A stretch of 36,084 nt of DNA from JAAKFL01 sp964629645 (lineage in GTDB: Bacteria > Chlamydiota > Chlamydiia > Chlamydiales > SLFE01). The notes under the pieces are model-generated. The model was given only the letters and a program-made list of their open reading frames with translations, searched no databases and had not been told where the DNA came from. A program made the translations under genes and the position numbers. Within the stretch, counting starts at the first letter, position 1, and each line of letters starts with the position of its first letter. Positions 30,889-36,084 of the stretch are shown piece by piece. The stretch covers positions 1-36,084 of the forward strand of contig CAZVSU010000015.1 of the NCBI GenBank assembly GCA_964629645.1, in the 5' to 3' direction.

Positions 30889-32817
30889 ATGTGCGGAATT
30901 GGAGGCATATTTTCTTTTTCTGACAAGCCCATTAGCGGCTTGCCTCATCAGCTGGACGTGATGAATCACATTCAACAACACCGCGGGCCGGACGATCACT
31001 CTTTTTGGATACACCCCAACCACCATCTAGGATTTGCCCACCAAAGACTAAGTATCATTGATTTAGAAAACGGTCGGCAGCCGATGTCGGACGCTCTTGG
31101 TCATACTGTCTGCTACAACGGGGAAATCTACAACTATCTCGAACTAAAACAAGAGTGCGCCGACTACCCCTTTCAAACGACCTCCGACACTGAGGTCATT
31201 TTAGCTGCCTATTACAAATGGGGCGAGCGGTGTGTCGACCATTTTCGGGGAATGTTTGCCTTTGCCCTCTGGGACGAGAACAAGCAGCGCCTTTTTTGCG
31301 CCCGCGACCGCTTCGGGATCAAGCCTTTTTATTACGCCCGCGTCGGCTCAAAGCTTTTTTTTGCGTCGGAAATGAAAACCCTCCTCCCCTTTCTGCCCGA
31401 TCTTGAAACCGATCTCGATGCCTTAAGCGATTATCTCGCCTTTCAGTTTTGTCTAGGCGAGCAGACCTTATTTAAAGGGGTGCAGCAGCTGATGCCCGCC
31501 CACACTTTGACGATCCAGCGGGGCTCCTTGGCGGTTCGAAAATACTGGGAGGTTCACTACACCTTGGATTTTGATCATACGCCGAAGTATTTTCACGAAA
31601 AGCTCCACGGACTCCTAAGCGACTCTGTCGCCCTTCACACAAGAAGCGACGTCCCCATAGGAGCATACATAAGCGGCGGCGTCGATTCAGCGATTGTTGC
31701 GTCTTTAGCCGCTGAAAAGGGAGCCCGCCTCGTCTCGTTTAACGGGCGATTTTGTGAGGGAAACCACTACGATGAGAGCGGCTACGCCAGGGCGCAGGCG
31801 AAAAAAATTGGCATCTCCCTTTTCGAAACCGTGATGACCTCGGCTGATTTTGTCGACACCATCGACAAAGTGATCTACCATCTCGACCAGCCTGTTGCAG
31901 GGCCGGGATCCTTTGCTCAATACCACGTTTCGCGCCTTGCCGCCGAAAAATGTAAAGTAGTGCTCGGTGGTCAGGGTGGAGACGAAATCTTCGGCGGCTA
32001 CACCCGCTATCTCATCGCCTATTTCGAGCAATGCATTAAGGCAGCGATCGACGGCAATTCGAAAAACGGCCGTTTTATCGTGACCTACGAATCGATTATT
32101 CCCCAGCTCTGCGCACTGAAAAATTATAAGCCGCTGCTGAAAGAATTTTGGAAAGAGGGCCTTTTCGACAGCCTCGACAAGCGTTACTTCCGCTTAATTT
32201 ACCGGGGTAAAACGCTTTCTGACGAGATCAACTGGGATCAACTTCCAGGCGGGCATGATCCTTTTAAGCGGTTTCAAAACATTTTCCATGCAAACAATGT
32301 CGATAAGGAATCCTATTTTGACAGTATGACCCACTTTGACTTTAAAACTTTGCTTCCCGCTTTGCTCCATGTCGAAGATCGCATGGGAATGGCCCACGGC
32401 CTTGAATCGAGAGTGCCTCTTGTCGACCACCGAGTTGTGGAATTTGCTGCCACAATGCCGTCTAATATCAAATTCGAAAACGGAAAAATGAAGCGGGTTT
32501 TACTTGAAGCGATGAACCGTGAGATTTGCCAGGAGATTCGCAGTCGAGACGACAAGATGGGTTTTCCTGTTCCGTTGACCGAATGGGCCCAGGGCGAACT
32601 CAAGGACTTTATCCACGATATTTTCCGTTCAGAAAGAGTGAAACAGCGCCCTTACATGAATCAAAAAGCCCTTTTAAGGAACTTAAACAACGAGGGACAG
32701 TTCGGCCGCAAACTTTGGGGTCTGTTGTCGCTAGAGCTTTGGCACCGCAATTTCCACGACCGGCATGAAACATTTAAAAACATGGTGAAAGATCAGGCGC
32801 AGCTCGCCCACACATAA
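30889..32817 (+). CDS. asnB: Asparagine synthase (glutamine-hydrolysing), AsnB family
   Basis: The protein has 642 residues. The N-terminal class II glutaminase domain begins MCGIGGIFSF, with the nucleophile Cys2 exposed after removal of Met. RGPD (32-35) and YNGEIYN (76-82) follow. The synthetase domain has the PP-loop SGGVDS at 262-267 and GGQGGDEIFGGYTRY further on. RMGMAHGLESRVPLVDH completes the active site. Catalysis is ATP-dependent transfer of glutamine nitrogen. Family members in polysaccharide clusters often amidate a sugar or uronic acid rather than aspartate. It heads an operon with two SDR epimerases and a glycosyltransferase-like gene, so a glycan-modifying role is at least as likely as asparagine synthesis. 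Confidence 0.94.
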   Translation: MCGIGGIFSFSDKPISGLPHQLDVMNHIQQHRGPDDHSFWIHPNHHLGFAHQRLSIIDLENGRQPMSDALGHTVCYNGEIYNYLELKQECADYPFQTTSDTEVILAAYYKWGERCVDHFRGMFAFALWDENKQRLFCARDRFGIKPFYYARVGSKLFFASEMKTLLPFLPDLETDLDALSDYLAFQFCLGEQTLFKGVQQLMPAHTLTIQRGSLAVRKYWEVHYTLDFDHTPKYFHEKLHGLLSDSVALHTRSDVPIGAYISGGVDSAIVASLAAEKGARLVSFNGRFCEGNHYDESGYARAQAKKIGISLFETVMTSADFVDTIDKVIYHLDQPVAGPGSFAQYHVSRLAAEKCKVVLGGQGGDEIFGGYTRYLIAYFEQCIKAAIDGNSKNGRFIVTYESIIPQLCALKNYKPLLKEFWKEGLFDSLDKRYFRLIYRGKTLSDEINWDQLPGGHDPFKRFQNIFHANNVDKESYFDSMTHFDFKTLLPALLHVEDRMGMAHGLESRVPLVDHRVVEFAATMPSNIKFENGKMKRVLLEAMNREICQEIRSRDDKMGFPVPLTEWAQGELKDFIHDIFRSERVKQRPYMNQKALLRNLNNEGQFGRKLWGLLSLELWHRNFHDRHETFKNMVKDQAQLAHT

Positions 32818-32829
32818 GGAGATCTCAAA

Positions 32830-33774
32830 ATGAAAGTACTCATCACCGGAGGAGCCGGTTTTATCGGCTCTCATTTGACGGACAGGCTTTTAAACGAAAG
32901 GCACAGTGTCTTAGTGATTGACAACTACTCGACAGGAAGCCCCGAAAATCTTCAGATAAACCACCCCGAGCTGACAGTCGTCGAGGGGACGATCGCGGAT
33001 CAACGGGTCGTTGACAATGCCTTTGATTCCTTCCGGCCCGATATCGTTGTCCATGCTGCAGCCTCCTACAAAGACCCTCATAACTGGGTCGAGGATGTGA
33101 CGACAAACGCCCTTGGAACCGTTCATGTGGTTCAAGCCTCCCGGCGATTAGAAATCAAACGCCTCGTCTATTTCCAAACAGCACTCTGCTACGGCCTGCA
33201 GCCTGAGGAGCAGCCCATTACGATCAACCATCCCCTCGACTCCCGAGGCAGCAGCTACGCGATCAGCAAAACAGCCGGAGAACATTACATTGAACTTTCG
33301 GAAATCGACTTTGTCAGCTTCCGGCTCGCCAACGCTTACGGCCCTCGCAATGTCAGCGGCCCCCTCCCCACCTTCTTTCATCGACTCACAAACGGCAAGC
33401 CTTGTTTTGTCGTCGAGACGCGCCGCGATTTTATTTACATCGACGATCTGATCGACTGCGTGTTAAAAGCTGTCAAAGGGGAAGGGGAAAAAGGCTACTA
33501 CCACATCTCAAGTGGCAGCGATACCTCGATTAAAGAACTGTTCGATGCCACGGTGGATGCTTTGGGGATCGCGCTTGAAGAGCCGGTAGAGGTGCGTCCG
33601 CGCAATCCTGACGATGTGGAAACCATTCTGATCGATCCCTCCAAAACGAGCCGCGATTTCAACTGGTCGGTCACAACGCCTTTAAGCGTTGGCGTGAAAA
33701 AGACGATCGCCTGGTACCAAGTGCATGGAATCGAGCAGACCTACACACACCTCAAGCCGGCCGGGAAGTCATGA
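32830..33774 (+). CDS. NAD-dependent nucleotide-sugar epimerase/dehydratase (first of a tandem pair)
   Basis: This extended short-chain dehydrogenase has 314 residues. The Rossmann loop is GGAGFIG (7-13) and the catalytic residues are T117 (YFQTALCYG), Y143 and K147 (SYAISK). VIDNYSTGSPENL after the second strand suggests NAD and a GalE-like clan member. RRDFIYIDDLIDCVL and YYHISSGSDTSIKELFD are typical for UDP- or dTDP-sugar epimerases/4,6-dehydratases. The exact sugar cannot be read. An AAGGAG stands 9 nt before the ATG, 12 nt after asnB. It overlaps the second epimerase by 4 nt. Confidence 0.9.
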   Translation: MKVLITGGAGFIGSHLTDRLLNERHSVLVIDNYSTGSPENLQINHPELTVVEGTIADQRVVDNAFDSFRPDIVVHAAASYKDPHNWVEDVTTNALGTVHVVQASRRLEIKRLVYFQTALCYGLQPEEQPITINHPLDSRGSSYAISKTAGEHYIELSEIDFVSFRLANAYGPRNVSGPLPTFFHRLTNGKPCFVVETRRDFIYIDDLIDCVLKAVKGEGEKGYYHISSGSDTSIKELFDATVDALGIALEEPVEVRPRNPDDVETILIDPSKTSRDFNWSVTTPLSVGVKKTIAWYQVHGIEQTYTHLKPAGKS

Positions 33775-34796
33775 GAGTATTGGTTGTCGGCGGCGCCGGT
33801 TTTGTGGGAAGTCAACTCGTTAAGCGCCTCCTCTCTGAGGGCGCTTCTGTCCACGTTGTGGACAACCTCATCTCGTCGGAGAGGTGGAGCATTCCCGAAC
33901 ACCAAGACGCCTCATTCACAGAAGGGTCTATTGCCGACGACGCCATCTTAAAGTCTCTGGAAGACACCTATGACGCCGTCTTTCATTTAGCCACCTATCA
34001 CGGCAATCAAAGTTCGATCCACGATCCCCTCGCCGATCACGAAAACAACACACTCACAACGCTTAAGCTTTTTGAGCGTTTGAAGGACTTTCGCCGGGTC
34101 AAAAAGATTGTCTACTCCGGCGCAGGCTGCGCTGTCGCCGAAAAAACGTTTGGCGAAGCGACGGCATGCCAGGAGGTCGATGTCGTGTCGCTCGACATGG
34201 ACAGTCCCTACTCGATGTCCAAAATATTTGGAGAATTCTACGCCAAATACTACGTCAAGCAGCTGGCCCTTCCGATCGTGAGGGCGCGATTTCAAAACGT
34301 ATTCGGCCCCGGAGAGATTTTAGGAGCGGGAAGGTGGCGCGGCACCCCGGCCACCGTTTGGCGCAATGTCGTCCCCACTTTTATTTACAAGGCCCTAAAA
34401 AAGCAGCCTCTGACAATCGAAAACAGCGGGATCGCGACGCGTGATTTCATCTACGTCGACGATATTGTCTCCGGCCTTATCGCCTGCGCCGAAAAAGGAC
34501 AACCGGGAGATGTGTATAATCTCGCCACCGGAAGAGAAGTCTCGATTATGACTTTGGCCGAAACCATCAATCAAATGACGGACAACCCCGCCCCTTGTCA
34601 ATTCCTTCCCAAGAGGGCTTGGGACCAATCGGGCAGGCGCTTTGGCTGCCCAAAAAAATCAAAGCGCGAACTCGGCTTTGAAGCCCGGCACGAGTTTAAA
34701 AACGCCTTGTCAACAACCATACAGTGGACTAAAGAGCACCTCGATCTGATCGATAAAACCATCCTGAAACACGCGTCCTACATGAACAAGTCATGA
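33771..34796 (+). CDS. NAD-dependent nucleotide-sugar epimerase/dehydratase (second of a tandem pair)
   Basis: The protein has 341 residues and the same extended SDR fold as its upstream neighbour. GGAGFVG lies at 7-13. The active-site set is S116 (VYSGAGC), Y147 and K151 (YSMSK). VARFQNVFGPG-like VRARFQNVFGPGEILG and RDFIYVDDIVSGLI are conserved. The sequence differs widely from the first epimerase outside the motifs, so they are probably successive steps rather than a recent duplication. Its start is an ATGA overlap with the upstream gene, and its stop overlaps the next gene by 4 nt. Confidence 0.9.
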   Translation: MRVLVVGGAGFVGSQLVKRLLSEGASVHVVDNLISSERWSIPEHQDASFTEGSIADDAILKSLEDTYDAVFHLATYHGNQSSIHDPLADHENNTLTTLKLFERLKDFRRVKKIVYSGAGCAVAEKTFGEATACQEVDVVSLDMDSPYSMSKIFGEFYAKYYVKQLALPIVRARFQNVFGPGEILGAGRWRGTPATVWRNVVPTFIYKALKKQPLTIENSGIATRDFIYVDDIVSGLIACAEKGQPGDVYNLATGREVSIMTLAETINQMTDNPAPCQFLPKRAWDQSGRRFGCPKKSKRELGFEARHEFKNALSTTIQWTKEHLDLIDKTILKHASYMNKS

Positions 34797-36034
34797 CTAT
34801 TCTCCACCTTTACTACCACTACTCGAAATATCCTTGGCTGCAGACGACAATCGATAATTTCGAGAGTTTTGACAGATATAGCCCGCACACCATCCACTAT
34901 TGCAATATCGCCTATGGGATTCCAAAATATATCGCCAAACAACCCTACGACTACATTTTTGTGCACACGTCCATTGCCAGCATTATGCGTTGGGTCACTT
35001 TTAAGTTTTCAAAACTCTTGGATAAAATGAAGCGGATCATCGACCATCCCGCACCAAAAGTCCTTTTTGTCCAAGACGAATTCTTTAAAATGGGCTCGGT
35101 CGTCAAGCTCATACGCTCTTTAGGGATTCGTCATGTTTTTTCGGTCGCTCCGGAAAGTGAGTGGGACAAAATCTATGCCGGCGTCAACCGAAAGGACGTT
35201 TCGATCCATCCTGTTCTGACCGGCTATCTCGACCAAAATCTGATTGAAACTGTGAAAGGGTGGCCCCCATTTCCGCGAACCCTCGACCTCGGGTACCGCG
35301 CGACCCACGTCCCCGCATGGCTCGGGCGTCACGGACAGCTGAAAGTCCGGATTGCCTCCGCTGTTGAGAGGGCAGCGCAAAAAAAAGGGCTCGCAACCGA
35401 CATCAAGCTCGCCACCAAACCGTCCGACTACATTCATGGCCTCGATTGGTACCGCTTTCTGTTAACATGCAAAGGGGTCATCGGCGTTGAGGGAGGAAGC
35501 AGCCTTTTGGACGTCGACGGATCGATTGTCGAACGTGTCGACGCCTATGCAAAGCGCTTCCCCGAAGCCTCATTTGAAAAAATCGAAGACGCGTGCTTTC
35601 CCGGGATGGACGGAAGCTTGCAGCTCTACGCGCTCTCTCCGCGCCATTTGGAAGCGTGCCTGACGAAAACGTGTCAGATTTTAATCGAAGGCCGCTACAA
35701 TGGACTGCTTAAGCCGCATATCCACTATATCCCTTTGAAACGCGATTTCAGCAATCTCGATGAGGCGCTCGACACGTTTTGCGATGACTCTAAAAGAACC
35801 GAGATTGTCGAGAGGGCCTATCAAGACATCGTCGCCTCCGGTGCGGCGACCTACGAGGGATTTGTCCGTCGGGTTTTTGACTGCCTCCCCTCCTACCAGA
35901 GCGCACCTCTGAGCCCCTCTTTTGTCAACGCCCGCGATCGCTTCCTCAAATTCCGAACGAAATGTGAACTGACAGTGGCCCATCAGCTCCCGGCCGGCAT
36001 TCAAGAGCGTCTCAAAAAAAGTCTCCGAGGCTAG
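34793..36034 (+). CDS. Glycosyltransferase-like protein of a surface-polysaccharide cassette
   Basis: The protein has 413 residues with no signal peptide or membrane span. The N-terminal half looks like a Rossmann domain (KVLFVQDEFFKMGSVVKLIRSLGIRHVFSV). The central stretch LGYRATHVPAWLGRHGQLK and the C-terminal-domain block GLDWYRFLLTCKGVIGVEGGSSLLDVDGSIV resemble CgeB/GT-B-type glycosyltransferases of O-antigen clusters, where an ExG-like patch binds the nucleotide sugar. The assignment is by resemblance and context; donor and acceptor are unknown. It is translationally coupled to the second epimerase (ATGA) and is the last complete gene in the window. No terminator is seen in the remaining 50 nt. 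Confidence 0.8.
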   Translation: MTILHLYYHYSKYPWLQTTIDNFESFDRYSPHTIHYCNIAYGIPKYIAKQPYDYIFVHTSIASIMRWVTFKFSKLLDKMKRIIDHPAPKVLFVQDEFFKMGSVVKLIRSLGIRHVFSVAPESEWDKIYAGVNRKDVSIHPVLTGYLDQNLIETVKGWPPFPRTLDLGYRATHVPAWLGRHGQLKVRIASAVERAAQKKGLATDIKLATKPSDYIHGLDWYRFLLTCKGVIGVEGGSSLLDVDGSIVERVDAYAKRFPEASFEKIEDACFPGMDGSLQLYALSPRHLEACLTKTCQILIEGRYNGLLKPHIHYIPLKRDFSNLDEALDTFCDDSKRTEIVERAYQDIVASGAATYEGFVRRVFDCLPSYQSAPLSPSFVNARDRFLKFRTKCELTVAHQLPAGIQERLKKSLRG

Positions 36035-36084
36035 TACTTAGTTAACAAAGTTTTTCTACAAATTCGAATTCTAAGCCGCCGGGA

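Overview
The window looks like a chromosomal segment of an environmental, amoeba-associated chlamydia (phylum Chlamydiota, Parachlamydiales-type). From memory, its backbone matches one continuous Chlamydia trachomatis neighbourhood (CT270-CT282): pbp3/ftsI, a small FtsL-like gene, rsmH, two small hypothetical genes (the second a TPR protein), the second dnaA copy, nqrB-C-D-E without nqrA or nqrF, then gcvH. Genes absent from the pathogenic chlamydiae break into this backbone: a fatty acid desaturase, a PseC-like aminotransferase, a TPR/degenerate metallo-beta-lactamase protein, aconitase, a complete glycine-cleavage system and ubiquitin-pathway-like proteins. Base composition is moderate (roughly 45-50 % G+C by eye). 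The genus cannot be fixed from sequence alone, and the synteny is recalled rather than searched.

Layout. 1-2623 (minus): desaturase, rsmH, ftsL-like and ftsI (cut by the left edge) in one tight operon. 2715-3602 (plus): a small hypothetical gene and a TPR gene. 3704-4846 (minus): PseC-like aminotransferase. 5052-6536 (plus): TPR plus a metal-site-less MBL fold. 6537-6973: a 437-bp non-coding leader with two inverted repeats, degenerate DnaA-box-like 9-mers and a terminator-like hairpin, then dnaA2 (6974-8344). 8358-13989 (minus): charged coiled-coil protein, divergent ComF, and a 1340-aa AsmA/TamB-like protein. 14104-17916 (plus): nqrBCDE. 18010-20847 (plus): aconitase, overlapping tail to tail with a minus-strand candidate cysteine protease (20831-22012). 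22067-29269 (minus): a PpiD-like chaperone, a CBM9-like protein, gcvT, gcvH, gcvPA and gcvPB in one overlapping operon. 29412-30587 (minus): an F-box/LRR-type protein. 30889-36034 (plus): asnB, two tandem SDR epimerases and a glycosyltransferase-like gene, a surface-saccharide cassette with a good sigma-70-type promoter.

How they work together. The division genes make and modify the septal machinery. The Nqr subunits build a sodium-pumping NADH dehydrogenase, completed by NqrA and NqrF encoded elsewhere. Aconitase and the glycine-cleavage system show broader central metabolism than in pathogenic chlamydiae. PseC, the asnB cassette and the TamB-like protein point to envelope and surface-glycan work. 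The F-box protein, the candidate C76/deubiquitinase-like protein and perhaps the charged 245-aa protein are the best candidates for factors acting in the host cell. No CRISPR array, tRNA, rRNA or insertion sequence was seen.
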